A stretch of 64,000 nt of DNA from Notospermus geniculatus (GCA_002633025.1 NMRB01000014.1:19384-83383), one strand, 5' to 3'; shown: positions 1 through 13,825, counted from the stretch's first letter. Numbers and translations: made by a program. Notes: generated by a model not told the origin, from the sequence alone.

Positions 1-533
1 TACCTCTTAGCAAACACCAGCATTGCCCCTCTAATCTTCTGTTTTGCTCTTGATGTCTTTATAGTGTGAATCATCAAAAACTCTTGAAAGAAAGTTTTGC
101 AGCTGAAACTTTTTAGCATTATCTTCACATTTACAATCGATAGACAAATAATGTTGAAGTTCAGGGTTCGTTCTCTATGAATTTAAAAAGAAGTCTTCTT
201 CCAGACGTGTAAGCCTTGTCCAAAGAAATGATGTTTAGAAATTCGTTATTTTAGCAGTATCTCCTTACAAAACACACTGCACATATTGTCTTCAAAATAT
301 TCTTTCACCAAACTTCTCTGAAACTTAATCCTTTGAAGTTTGATCAGCAGCCTAATGCAATTTTCTTGTTGAAAGGCATGTGGGAGTTCGGCCACAATCC
401 TAAGAAAATGACTGCTTTGGAATTATCTTGGTGTGCTTTCTGGCATGATATCCTGAACTGGAAAAGAAATATTCTGACTATCAGTCTCCACATTCCTGAT
501 TCATCCACATCTTGTTACTTTGGTTAACTTGAG
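1..533. other. Anonymous sequence
   Basis: AT-rich DNA left of the duplicated segment. I see no exon, RNA gene or repeat border. Confidence 0.5.
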
Positions 534-1988
534 CTAAAAGCTTGACATTTTGGGTTCTTATGAGGAACAATGTCTAGAAATATCATCCAAGGAATATTTT
601 TTTCTTTATGCTTACCTTGGTTTGATGTTAAAAGTAGTCATCATTTCATGACAAAGGTAACTTGTTTTTGTGAGAATGCACACTGTCATTTTGCAACTCC
701 TCACTTAGGACTAAATGATTTTTTCTTGAAGTGATCCTCACTCAAAAACTTATGATATCAACTGAGAATGTCTTCTTAAGCACTGTCTGAACAGTACCAA
801 TATCTGAAGGATTCTCTTTCGATGCTTTTATTTGGTGAATTTGCCGTCCTTTCTTCAAGGGATAATCCACAAGATGCAGTCAGTAATGGAGCCAGCGACT
901 TAATCATATCCTTTATAGCCTACTCAAAGAGCAACACCCTTGTCCAATGTGTTAAAATGTGTACCATTTCCTCATTTAGTGACTCGAATCCCCCAGTGGT
1001 TCATTACAGTCTCCTGAGATAAGTTTGCATGACACAAGCTTTACGAATGACACCATGAGTTAGACGTTAGATACATCATCCAGCGATCAGTCAGCAACAC
1101 AGTGAAAAGAAATGTAAAAGCTTTTTCTCTCTCAAGGACTCTCAACAATCAACCAACATACAGCTGCACTGGATAGAAAATTTATGGATCTTTTCTTTGA
1201 CGTTTCCATTTCTGGTGTGGATACTTTGAAAAAGATGTTATGCCAAGACGACGTACAAGGCAATATGGAATAAGGAAGTAAATCTTACCATTTTATCTTG
1301 TTACGGAATCTATAGGTCCCTGTCCAACTCTGTGACAAGGAGTAATGCAACTGAGTGATGTCACAAAGACGAAATATTGACTACACCCAACGTCTCATGA
1401 AACTTTCTATAATCAACAAGTAGTGTAAAGTGAAACCATCAATAATTGTGAGGAGTCACTTAAGCCAGCCATGATTTCGATATTGATTTCTTTTAAGCTG
1501 TATCTCTTGTTTGCCTGTGGGCAGATTGATGTTTCAGATTAACAGTGAGAAACACGTCTAATCAATTGATTTCAGTTACCAGTATTTAGTCTCGATGAAC
1601 TCTAATTTACATCAGGCAACCATGATAATTTAAAAGAAGCTCGTGATTCTGCCTGGAGCATACTGTAATTGGAGAAACACAACATCTAGCTCCAGGCTGG
1701 GAAAAAAGTTGCTGCCTGTCTGCCATGAATGCATTTTAAATCATCATCGTTGATGTACATGTGCATTTAATGATTTTTCAAAATGGAGCATCACCACAAA
1801 ATTTTAAGTCCATAGGGGTCGTACCTTTATTTTCATCTCTGGCTCATACCCCTCCCACCGTTAAGGGCCTGATGGCTTGCAATAGCATTGACCCTTGTAC
1901 TCAGGTTTGATTTCATCATAGGGCCAGCTGGCTTGCAAAAGCATCAGCCTTTACTAAAGGTTAACTGTCATCACCCTGTTTAGGTCAA
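534..1988. repeat. 1.45-kb duplicated segment, copy 1
   Basis: CTAAAAGCTTGACATTTTGG through CTGTTTAGGTCAA, repeated almost exactly at 1990-3433 with a lone N between the copies. Differences are scattered substitutions and small indels (for example AGCCTACTC near 918 is missing in copy 2). No coding evidence; likely two alleles or an overlapped contig end placed in series. Confidence 0.9.
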
Positions 1989-1989
1989 N

Positions 1990-3433
1990 CTAAAAGCTTG
2001 ACATTTTGGGTTCTTATGAGGAACAATGTCTAGAAATATCATCCAAGGAATATTTTTTTCTTTATGCTTACCTTGGTTTGACGTTAAAAGTAGTCATCAT
2101 TTCATGACAAAGGTAACTTGTTTTTGTGAGAATGCACACTGTCATTTTGCTACTCCTCACTTAGGACTAAATGATTTTTTCTTGAAGTGCCCCTCACTCA
2201 AAAACTTATGATATCAACTGAGAAGGCCTTCTTAAGCACTGTCTGAAGAGTACCAATATCTGAAGGATTCTCTTTTGATGCTTTTATTTGGTGAATTTGC
2301 CATCCTTTCTTCAAGGGATAATCCACAAGATGCAGTCAGTAATGGAGCCAGCGACTTAATCATATCCTTTATACTCAAAGAGCAACACCCTTGTCCAATG
2401 TGTGAATGTGTACCATTTCCTCATTTAGTGACTCGAATCCCCCAGTGGTTCATTACAGTCTCGGGAGATAAGTTTGCATGACACAAGCTTTATGAATGAC
2501 ACCATGAGTTAGACGTTAGATACATCATCCAGCGATCATTCAGCAACGTGGTGAAAAGAAATGTAGCTTTTTCTCTCTCAAGGACTCTCAACAATCAACA
2601 TACCGTACAGCTGCATTGGATAGAAAATTTATGGATCTTTTCTTTGACGTTTCCATTTCTGGTGTGGATACTTTAAAAGATGTTATGCTAAGACGACGTA
2701 CAAGGCAATATGGAATAAGGAAGTAAATCTTATCATTTTATCTTGTTATGGAATCTATAGGTCCCTGTCCAACTCTGTGACAAGGAGTAATGCAACTGAG
2801 TGATGTCACAAAGACGAAATATTGACTACACCCAACATCTCATGAAACTTTCTATAATCAACAAGTAGTGTAAAGTGAAACCATCAATAATTGTGAGGAG
2901 TCACTTAAGCTAGCCATGATTTCGATATTGATTTCTTTTAAGCTGTATCTCTTGTTTGCCTGTGGGCAGATTGATGTTTCAGATTAACAGTGAGAAACAC
3001 GTCTAATCAATTGATTTCTGTTACCAGTATTTAGTCTCGATGAACTCTAATTTACATCAGGCAACCATGATAATTTAAAAGAAGCTCGTGATTCTGCCTG
3101 GAGCAGACTGTAATTGGAGAAACACAACATCTAGCTCCAGGCTGGGAAAAAAGTTGCTGCCTGTCTGCCATGAGTGCATTTTAAATCATCATCGTTGATG
3201 TACATGTGCATTCAATGATTTTTCAAAATGGAGCATCACCACAAAATTTGAAGTCCATAGGGGTCGTACCTTTATTTTCATCTCTGGCTCATACCCCTCC
3301 CACCGTTAAGGGCCTGATGGCTTGCAATAGCATTGACCCTCGTACTCAGGTTTGATTTCATCATAGGGCCAGCTGGCTTGCAAAAGCATCAGCCTTTACT
3401 AAAGGTTAACTGTCATCACCCTGTTTAGGTCAA
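1990..3433. repeat. 1.45-kb duplicated segment, copy 2
   Basis: Direct repeat of 534-1988, 11 bp shorter, starting right after the N at 1989 and followed by unique sequence. Short ORFs in both copies are the same anonymous sequence and are not supported as genes. Confidence 0.9.
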
Positions 3434-3937
3434 ACTCCCACTGCTAACCAAAGCCACAGAATTCACGCCACTTGTCCACTTTTGGATAAAGGCAAAAATT
3501 CAATCTTGTAACAGAGGTTGCCAGTATCGATTCTATGCCAGTATTGCAGACACACTGAACTTTCACATTTCCAAACAAACCAAAGATAATTAAATTTCTT
3601 CTAGAATGGCTATTGAGATGTCAGCTTAAACATCCCAGTAAGAAATGCATTGGAGAGTGATGCTAGTCATAATTTCCTTACAACTTGGGTTCAAATGCAA
3701 TAAGGCTACTAAACCGTGAAATAAGATACTGAGACTTATTATCAGAAATTTCATGGAACAGTGCACCGTAAATCATCTAATTTAATGTACACTTGCCATA
3801 TGTAGCCTAATTAGTCAATAAGTCAATAGATGACGCTATTTATGTAGATTTGCTCAGCTGTCTGAAATTCTGCAGTCAATGGTCTCTTTTGTTTGCATGT
3901 GTGTGTGGTATTAGGTGCAACCTCATCATCTGACACC
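3434..3937. other. Anonymous sequence
   Basis: Between the duplicated segment and the 60-75-bp array. No recognisable feature. Confidence 0.5.
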
Positions 3938-4790
3938 TTGCTTTCCTTCCTCCTGTTCACAGGTTTCTCTCCTGAAAGGTGCATCCACCTTATGACGGTA
4001 GTATGTAAACATTGAAACGTTTCAAAAGAAACGAGCCAAATGAAACGACCCAAAAGTTTTTAAAAATACGAAAAATCATAACAAAAATACCAAAAACCTA
4101 TATTATTTTACATTGTTTGAATAGGGGAATGTAGATGACCCGATGCCTTCATGATTTTTATCATCATTTTAGCTTTTTCTGCAATTTCTTAGCCAGATTT
4201 AGGCTACACTGCGAGGATTCCTGCCTCTCGTTCACAGTTGTCTCTGCTGAAAGGTGCATCCACCTTATGACAACCTTGCTTTTCTTCCTCTTGCTCACAG
4301 GTGTGTCTCTGCTGAAAGGTGCATCATCCCATCATTTGACACTCTGCTTCCCTTCCTCTTGTTCACAGGTGTCTGCGATAAAAGGTGCATCCCCCTTTCC
4401 ACCCACCTTATGACACTCTGTTTTTCTTCCTCTTGTTCATAGGTGTCCATGCTGAAAGGTACATCCTAGCTGCTGCCACACCTTTTGACACCATGCTTTC
4501 CTTGCTGACAGGTGTCCGTGGTGAAAATTGCATCCTACCAAAAATTCATAAGCGACCGATAATTTCCACCCACATTTTGAATTTGATACCATGCCTTCCT
4601 TCCCTGTGTTCACAATGTCTGTGCAGAAAGGTGCTGCATCCCACCTTTTGACACTATGCCTTTCTTCCTCTTGTTCACAGGTGTTTGTGGTGAAAGGTGC
4701 ATCCTACATTTTAGCACCTTGCCTTATTCTTCCTCCTGTTAACCCAACTTTTCCTTCTTCTTATTAAGAGGTGTCTATGGTGACAGTCAT
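3938..4790. repeat. Degenerate 60-75-bp tandem array
   Basis: About nine imperfect units, each with a pyrimidine-rich TTCCTCYTGTTCACAGGTG and a following CTGAAAGGTGCATCC, then CACCTT.TGACAC. The core recurs near 3978, 4252, 4317, 4384, 4458, 4524, 4630 and 4695; one unit is separated by about 200 bp of other sequence. The open frames over it come from the repetition. The units look like tandem splice acceptors (polypyrimidine-CAG-GTG), which is probably coincidence. Confidence 0.75.
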
Positions 4791-7253
4791 CCCAACCTTT
4801 TTAGTCACACACCCTAGTTCCCTTTGTTTATACATGTAAGCTTATAACTTGCAGGTGATGAACACTGCCTTTGGAAAGGCTGCCTTCTTGAAACGAGTTT
4901 CTTCTTAAAATCTGTGCAGGACTGTAACAACAAGTGAGTTGAATGTGGAAATGGAGGACATGTGCATATCTTTGCAGATTCAGTGTATCAAAATAGTTCA
5001 ACACTATTTCAATCTAGACAAAGAGTTTCAGCTAAAGTGCGCAAATGAAAAAATGCAATCAATTACTGACACAGAGATCAGGAGAGACATTTCATTTATA
5101 TCCCAAGGCAGGAACTGTAAAAAAGATATCATCTGTCTTTCATGGAGCATGAGTTTAATGCAAACTCTTGTGATATCTCTATGGAAATGGCTCATTCATC
5201 TCAATCATAAACACAACTATTAATCACTTAAACTTAGAATTCACTATTTCATGGGATAATTTCTTGAATGGTTTGACACGCAAAGTCAATGATAGAAATG
5301 TGAATAAATCTGTCATAAATAATCTAATGATTCACAAAGTTTGTTAATTAACCAGATTCTTTATTAGAATGATAATTATCTCCTCTTCACTAATGAGTAA
5401 TGAATGGGGAAGAGCTGAGTGGCAGTTACTGGAATATTATATCACATGACATTCTGGGAATAGCTGGGAGGAAAAAATGTCCAGATGGAATCATGGTGCT
5501 TATGCCTTAATTAGAAAAACCACTGCTTTGTCAGCTAATTAATCAAAATGGTAATATCAATGCCAACCAGGGACAATCTGCTTATCAATGGCAAAAGGAT
5601 GCAACATTTAACCAATCCCATTGAGAATTACATGGCTAGTACAAATTTATAGCTCAATTGATAGGCGTGAGTCACTGAGTACAGTCTCCAAGGACTTGTT
5701 ACAGGGTGGCCCAAAAAGAAATTGTAACATGGTCATAATTTGAACTATCAGCATGACACAATGTCCTTCGCATTCGTGTGAATGTTGCATCCAAATGAGG
5801 AATGTTGGGACATTACTCAGTTTGACCAGAACTAATCTGAAAGTGCTTATGTTGAATGTGCAAGAAGTTTGACCAACGAGGCTACCACCCATTGCTTTGG
5901 AAGACACTGTGAACTCTGGCAACAAGTCTAGCATTGCAAGATGGTCATCGTGGAGCCTGAAGTGCATCTGAACAACATCAATCACAATTTAGGAGACTGG
6001 CATACCATCCCTTAGGTTTCCTGCATTTTCTTCAAGTATTGGATTGCTGGTTGATGTCCTCTTTGGTACCTCTCATATTGATTACCTCAAAGGAAAGGAA
6101 CCGATGTACTCCGTAAATCATGGCAATTATATAACACGGATAAAGCAAGTCTCTAGGTACCCCTAGAGATCGGGATGTAAACCTACATCATAGCCAGAAT
6201 GTTTGCTTATCTCTCCACATCAAATGATCATTACCTTGGGCGAATGTTCTTAGATGTTCTGACCACTCTGTCCCAATCACATGGCTTGGCTGTAAGCAAC
6301 ACCAGTATCCGATACACAGACTGTGTTAACTATAAACCAAATGTTGGGCACTTACTTCAAAATTCTTTGAAGAAATATTCAGGAAAAGGATGTGATGAAC
6401 CCCCCTTTTTTGCCTCTACGCAAAGGAAGAACATCCACATTATTGGTAAAATAACAGAGCTAAACAGTTAGAAGTTGCTTTGCCTTGAGGTATATGTCAA
6501 TGATCATCAAACTTTTCATCAATCATGCCAATAAAAGCTGTTGTAGTTTCTTCAACATTACCACTACAGGCATTTCAGTTGATAAAGTCCACTTCTCTTG
6601 GACATGTTAGAAGATCATTGTCTTTTACTAAAAATAGCTTGGATAGATTTCCGATGATACAGAATGTCAGACCATAGCCTCCTAGGCAATGTGCGGTAGG
6701 TTCTTTGGTCATGTTACAGAAAGGTTACACGCAAAACGCTCATGACCAAAGGTTGCATCGGTCAAAAGAAATGTACCATCATTTTAGCAAATGGTAAAAA
6801 GAGACACAAATTACCCAAAGCAATATCATAAGATATCTTGGAAGAAAAATGAACTCCAGGGAATGGTTGAAATTGGTGATACTCTGACATGTTCTCTTTG
6901 CTATTGCTTTGAAGGTAATGGGTGCCTGGAGGGATAGTCAGGACTTGTCAAAGGACAAAATGAACATGTTTGAGCACCGTGTTCATCAGTGTCATGTAAA
7001 AAAAACAACATTACTCTACAAGTTCAGAGGCATCTTCCCAGGCAGACATCAGATATTTCCATAAGAGGTGTCCAGGGTGAAAGCTTGCTGGACATTACAT
7101 CACGCTATTTCCCAAACACCAGCTACCTCCTGCAATGTGTCAGTCCCCAAAGAACATTGAGCAATAGCCACAATGAGTTGGAGGACAGCATCACCAAAGG
7201 CTTTATTAAAAGAAGAGACAGTAACACAGTTAAGGTACCCCACCAAAACCCAC
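4791..7253. other. Anonymous sequence with one possible transposon end
   Basis: No exon recognised. At 5701-5725 ACAGGGTGGCCCAAAAAGAA resembles the CAGGGTG(G/T)CCCAAAA ends of invertebrate DNA transposons. No matching opposite end was found nearby, so a fragment at best. Confidence 0.4.
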
Positions 7254-7520
7254 TTAAAGCTGACGTGAACGAACGAAAAGCCCCCATGCGACGAGCAAGA
7301 CAATTGCAAACACCCTGCAAACACCTCAAACGAACGCTCAGAACATGATAGACCCCACGACGCCAGGAGGGCGCCACCTTATTTGCCTTCAGGCAACAGA
7401 GCTGTCAACATCTCTGGATACCTCTTACACTACTCAAAGAAAAAAAATTGTAGTCATGTAGACGGGATTCGAACCGGCAACCTTCTGATATGTAATCCAC
7501 CACTCTATCCACTCGGCCAA
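7254..7520 (-). mobile_element. tRNA-derived SINE-like unit, minus strand
   Basis: Read on the minus strand it has an A box TGGCCGAGTGG (7509-7519) and a B box GGTTCGAATCC (7465-7475), the internal RNA polymerase III promoter of tRNA-derived SINEs. The body follows with AAATAAGGTGGCGCCCTCCT and ends GTTCACGTCAGCTTTAA. The flanks cannot form an acceptor stem, so it is not a tRNA gene. It lies head to head with the unit at 7629-7887. Confidence 0.75.
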
Positions 7521-7628
7521 CAAGCCAGCTGAGAGAGACCTGATTTGTGTTTGTCATAGGCGTAGGCCTTCGACGTACGTAATAACACTATGAATAAGAG
7601 AAAACAGGAGAAGTCATCCAACAAGTTA

Positions 7629-7887
7629 GGTGGCCGAATGGGGAAGACGGTGGAGCAGAAATAAAAGGGGCGGGTTCGATTCCCTGCTGGGTCAAACTTT
7701 TTTCTTCCAAGAAAGTGTTCAGCAGGAGCTCACCAGATGATGTTGACACCTCGAAAGCTCGAAGACAAATAAGGTGGCGCCCTCCTGGCCTCGTGGGGTC
7801 TATCATGTTCTGAGCCTTCGTTTGAAGTGTTTGCAATTCTCTTGCTCGTCGCATGGGGGCTTTTCGTTCGTTCACGTCAGCTTTAAG
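7629..7887 (+). mobile_element. tRNA-derived SINE-like unit, plus strand
   Basis: A box TGGCCGAATGG (7631-7641), B box GGTTCGATTCC (7673-7683), then the same body as the minus-strand unit (AAATAAGGTGGCGCCCTCCT, TCGTCGCATGGGGGCTTTTC), ending TTCACGTCAGCTTTAA. The body is well conserved between the two, while the heads and the segment after them differ more. Deletion or gain of GTGTTTGCAGG distinguishes them. Confidence 0.75.
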
Positions 7888-10800
7888 GGAGATGAACGGA
7901 CCTGCTAATGTTCAAGTTCAAGACCTCTCACTGAAGTGAAAATGACAGGTCCCAGCAAAAATCTACTGTGGACTACTCCACCCAGGCAGTGAGTGAGAGA
8001 AAAAGATCACCTCAGAGTGCATGCTTAGTCCAAGAGAAGAAATAATGAATGATGTTAGTATTACCAAAAAGAGAGAATATTCTTTTTAAAGCACTTGTTT
8101 TGAGGAAACTTTCCTTTTATGATGCAAATGGTAAGTGTAAATGGGGCTATCTAAATGCTAATACAATGAAGAATTGCACCCTCTGCACTAAATTTATGTT
8201 GCGCAATGAGGTGCAAGTTTATTTATAGCCATCAAGTGTGCATTTTTATCATAGTAAATCAGTGCAATCAAGTCAAAATGAGTTTTTCTGCCCTGCGAGT
8301 CCAATATGTTTCACTCATTTCAGAATCCATTCAAAAGCAGTTCAAACTTGATGAGCAAGTTCTTTCGAATTCACCATTATCTCTTCAGCCATTCATAGAT
8401 TTACCTAGCCATTCTTTGCAAATGTGACTGCAAGTTCTCTGTCTGAAAAGTGAAACTTTACTAATGTACATCTCTTCTCTTAAACTCCTTGAAATCTGGG
8501 CTGTAAGACTGCTGGCCAGCATTTCTGGAGGATGGTGGTCTCAGACCCTTGTCACTCAAAACACCACAAGGCATGGTCAAAACTTGTGAGAACATGTTGG
8601 CAACAAAAATGATAGCTTTTTATTATGGCTTGTGTTAGTAGAGTCAGCATTACATTCCAAAACAGATTTCCCTTGATGAGAAAAACAAGAGACCCTGGGA
8701 AGGCCACATTACCTTACAACTGTCCAGTTCATTAGAAATAATTTCTATTTTCACCGTGTTTATTGCACGAAGCAACCATAAACGTGGAACATGACAAGAA
8801 CGCTTAATAGGAAAGGAACCATTGCAATCTTTGCTGATTGTGCATCGCTGTAACAGTTCATGTTGGTATAAAATAACCTCCAAGCTGCATCGATCAATCA
8901 CGCTTCTGATTTTATTGGCCGAGAGTAAAAATGAACGGTTAACTTTGATCATGAAAGGTGCCAAAGGCAATTTCAACAGATTGGCCCCATGGGTACAATC
9001 TCTGTTCTCTGAAGTATTCTAAATCATATGTGCCGCTCAGGTTTCATCGCCAAGAACCACTTTGAGTGATAGACTGGACACTACAGAGACTTAGGGAGAA
9101 TTCAGGTTAAATTTAGAATTCAGAGGGAAACAGCAAAATGCCATTGCTATTGGCTTTTTAGGTAGAAAGCATGTGACTTATCAAACAGGTTGTGACAAGG
9201 AGACCACGCCGTAGTAAATCTACCGATGATGACAAAATCCCCATGCAAGGCTCTAACAAATATTCCTCTCCTTCTTCATCCACATGGCTAAGTCATCTTG
9301 AATTAATGATGACCGGAAAGCAATGGGTCCTCACCACATTCCTTGTGACAGGTTTATTAGCGTCATGAGGATGGATATAATAGGATGGTGGAAATGAAGA
9401 ACAGCCTACGACACTTAGTTTGAGCTTCCCTAACTGACAGAGGCACAGCATACAACAATTTGAATTCAGAACATGCAGTTTGATATTCACAATTCTGATT
9501 AATATTGTTTTGAAATTGGTACTAAGTTACCATCCAGTGAGAAGGCCTACCGAAATGACCAGGCAAAGACTCTGTATGAATGCAGACCGTAGCCCTGAAT
9601 TGGACTAGGACAAGGAACCATGGCGACTTGCAAAAATTCAGCTGGCAAGTGAATATCAACGTCCAAGATTGAAACTACAATTACACCTTGCATGGTGCTG
9701 CTGATGATGACAACATCTCCTTGGCACATCTCCTCTATTGCAGTCGTAAGAATTCACTCCGACCACAAAGTGAAGCCATCTCAACATTTTTCCTTCGACG
9801 TTGACAACTGCTCTTTCAACTTTTCACGCTAACATCCTTTCCGTGCAGACATACACCAAAGAGCCAGAACTGCCAATACCAAACCTCGATATAATGGAAA
9901 AATTATACCATATACAAAACGACTTCCTTGTTGGAGGAGCCTCATTGAGTGAGAAATCAATAATGTTTGAAACTCTCCAGACATAAAACATAGATCATTA
10001 AAACTATTGACTTCTTTGAACATTTGCATCTTTTTAAAAAGACTGGTAACCAGATTTTTCATGACCAAGACTAGATTGGATTGCTGTAAAACTCAGACAT
10101 TTTCAACTGAAAAAGAACCAGACTTAAGTCCCACTTCAGAAATCGATATCAGTTTCAGCTCCATGGCGTTAATCTTAACACAATCTTGAAAATGGTCCAC
10201 TCATCTGGAAGCTGTTCATATTGCACAGAACGTGAGTCCAACACTTTGACGATATACTACAATTCTTCTTGCAAATATCGATTAAGATTATTGATCCTCG
10301 TTGACGCTCAAGGTCCTTATGTTCCCTGACTGGAGCATCGGAGTGGCACGAGGGAAATGATCAGTCACAAAACAACACCTGCTACCTGGTTCTCTTTTTT
10401 AACCAAAAGGAAGTTAAGATCCAGAGAGACATCATATTCAGCCAGTTGGACATCATATTCATGCAGCCAGTTTCTAGAGCTATACATGTATGTTCATGAA
10501 AATCCTGTCTTACAATGACTTTTGGAGTATATCTCCCCTCCAACATTGTCTCCTCTGTATGGATAGCTTCCTAATACGCAATATACATTCCATACTGTAT
10601 TGATTGCCATTTCAAAAGAGGGAATTACACTAAGCACAGCCAGGGGATGTGTCCAGCCAAAGACACCACACAAAACTGCCTAATCCAGTATTCACAAAAC
10701 GTGACTGGATAGCTTCTTCACAATCTATTTATTATATAGTCTGATACGCATCACTATCTGCAAACCCTCACTGAATTCCAAGAAGGATTTTTTCTCTATT

Positions 10801-12245
10801 TTTGATCAAGAAGCATTCAGCTGGATTAATATCAGTATTTGAGATTATGCAGTGTCTTAAAAGCAGCATTTAAATGGCTCTAAACCAACCATCAGTCACG
10901 GAAAGTATGCTCGTGAAATGCCACCATCTTTTGCAAGAATCAATTGACATGCTCTGTGAAATTGTGTGATCAGTGGACCATGCTCAACTGGGGTTTTAAG
11001 TTAGCTGGAACTGGTGTTCATGCAAGTACAAAGTATCAGCTGTGAAACAGATCACAGACATATAGCTGGAGATGTGTCTGAGAAATGACGTATCATTTCA
11101 AGATGGGCCCTAATGCCACTACGACACCATCTTTTGCAGCCTTCATAACCTTCCCAAAAGCCACATCTCTACCTTGCAATGAATGCAATTTTTACAAACT
11201 ATGGCTGAGCACGTCAGATCTCATTTCTTTAACAGAAGAAATACAGAGAAAAAAGGGACCATACCAATCCAATTAGGTGAGCAGTGGAGCTAACTGCAGC
11301 AACTTAAATCGTGGCATTATTTCTTTCAAAACATTCGTTTGTTTAGGAAGGATGATCGGTGAATTGCGATGTACTTTAAAGGTGACCAGGATTGATAAAG
11401 GAGAGTTTGAGCTGGATACTGATAGATGCAGGCAGTGATGGATCAAGATGGAGATTGAATAAAGGGGACACCCCCTAAATGAAGACATGAAATTAGTTTT
11501 GCAACTTGGAAAGACTTGTGAATGAAGATGGACTGCTCAGAGGACATCACAGAATGGAGATGAGGTTTGTGTAGTATAAGAAGATACAAAAGAACAAAGT
11601 CCATGGATAGGTCATTTTCAAACCTCCCATATCAAGAACAGAAGATGTACTTGAAGCTTTAGTTGGGTCCTTCTGAAGTGTATGCCTCATTGGCCTCTTA
11701 TCAAAAGGAAGTAACTGTCGATCATAGGCCTTCATGATTTGAGGAAGATTAGCCATTCTGAGGAGACAATATATAATATTGCAGCATCTTCAAATGCTCC
11801 ATTGAACCATCCCCATGACATCCTTCTCTCCCACTGCTGGTACAGAACCCTCAGCCCCCAAGAAGAAGGAAAAGTTGACAGAGAGTTCAGTAATGAATCA
11901 TGATTTGGATGGAGAGTCTTGTATTCTTGGCTTAATTATACTGTAATTACACATTAATTCCCGGAACAAACATTCCTTGATGGCTGGTCTTGTCAGAAGG
12001 AAATGAGATAATGAGAACGCTCTTCTGATGTTCTAGTTGGATGTCTGTTCCATGATGGAACCAATACAACCCAGAATTTGTATGAGCATACTGTTGATGA
12101 TTGCTTTGTCCCCAGTATGTCCATATCACCACAAACAATATCAATATTTGAAAGCTAGGGAATTTGGTGTCACCGAAGATGAAATCTACCAAAAAACGTT
12201 TATCCATAGCTATTGGCAGGGACCTTATTCACAAGTCCCCGTAAC
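7888..12245. other. Anonymous sequence
   Basis: Over 4 kb of AT-rich DNA with only short chance ORFs. No splice-flanked coding block, RNA gene or clear repeat was recognised. Confidence 0.5.
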
Positions 12246-12250
12246 TTTAA

Positions 12251-12533
12251 GGTGCCCACAGGTCGACATTGCATCCTAAAGCAATTCGCGGCAACTAGCT
12301 TTCCAGCGATGGAAGCAACTCAGAGTGACTGATCAGTTGCCGATTTTGTCGACCTGAGTGCGCTTGCGTCTCCGAGCAACTGCCGGATGCATCATGAGCG
12401 TCCTGTTTGAGGTTTAACTGCCAGTTGCTCTGAGTTCCTTTCAATCACTGAAATGTTGACCTGCGCATGGTGTTTTTGATCTGCAACGGATCCGTAGAGT
12501 TGCTTCAATACACAATGTTGACCTGTGGGCACC
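12251..12533. mobile_element. MITE with TTTAA flanks
   Basis: GGTGCCCACAGGTCGACATT at the left and the complement AATGTTGACCTGTGGGCACC at the right (one mismatch), flanked by TTTAA on both sides (12246-12250, 12534-12538). 283 bp, CpG-richer than its surroundings, with several internal GCAACT/AGTTGC motifs. The TTAA-type flank suggests a piggyBac-related element. Confidence 0.8.
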
Positions 12534-12538
12534 TTTAA

Positions 12539-13825
12539 GGGCATGCCAATATAGTTTATACGCACTCTGTTAAGTTATGAGCAGAGCTTTGTGAATAGTG
12601 CCAGAGTATTGGTGGCTGGTGGTGTACAATGAATGCATCACACCAAGTTCTCCCATGATGGTGTATTACCAGCCTGAAGAAGAATTCTGACACCTCAGCT
12701 ACATTCTCTGTTTTGCTATCGACCAGCACACCGAATCATGAGAACAGCCATCTGCCGACCACAGTCCCATCCTAATAGTTCTCTTATGATTTAAACAACA
12801 TTGGAAATCTACCACAGCGATGGAATTATTAGCCTCCTCTTGGTCATGGTAACAAGTTGAGTTTCTTTGGAGTAGGGTGAGGACTCTTGCTGCTGGTGTA
12901 ATAGTGACAAGCAAGCATTGCACCAGCAATATCTTTAGAAGGTGAAACCTGTGCATTATGCTTTGACAACTATTGCAGACATGGTGGAGATACTTAGAGT
13001 GTCATGAAGAACAGGACAAGAGGAAATTCTTGGTGTGCCCATAGCTGGAGTGGTTCATTTGACAATAGGAAATTCGATGTGAAGAGAGTGCACATACATA
13101 TGTAAGAAGTACTTTTCAACTAATTAACTAGTGAAGTCTGGATGTACGGTACCGGTATCTTCGCACCACATCAGCACAAATGGATTCCTTTACAATGCAG
13201 ACAAGTGCTTATAAATGCTTCAGCTACACCGCCAGCAGAGCTTTAAGATGACATTCATTGTCATTGAAAGATGATATTTTTCTGAAAAAAAGGGCATTAG
13301 CAGAGGAGAAAGTGACAGATGAACCACCTCGGATCATAGCAACTGAGCACTGGGCATGCTTCTGAGTGGCACTTCCTGTAAAAACACTGACTGTTCAGCT
13401 TAAGTGTCCTACAACGGTAAAGGAAGTAATGCTTTTATCTTGAAAGGAATGTGATATCCTTTGCTAACAACTTTCAAATGCTTCTACTGTAGTCAATAAC
13501 ACCCGAGAGGCAGTCGACCTCCAACATCCATCTATAGAGAGCGGGTCATTGAACAACCGGAGGCCAAACAAATCAATGACAGCCTTTGTCAGGTTTGCTG
13601 TGGATGACAGTATCTCTGAATAAAGAAAGTGACAAGCCTGTCATCTTCAGAATGGATGAACCACCGGATGGACATGGAAATCAACAGCCGTGAAATGTTT
13701 GAAAACCTGCGTTCAATATTATGCATTAGAAAAACAACTTTGTACTGACAACCTTCGTTACTTGTAATGGAGATTTCTGCTTTGTAAGTGTTATTTTCCT
13801 GATGGAGATTTTTCCTTTGTAAGTC
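12539..13825. other. Anonymous sequence
   Basis: No gene or repeat recognised between the TTTAA MITE and the hairpin array. Confidence 0.5.

Noticed and set aside
7450-7530. tRNA gene on the minus strand
   Set aside because: A and B boxes are present but no acceptor stem can form, and a conserved non-tRNA body follows; a SINE head fits better.
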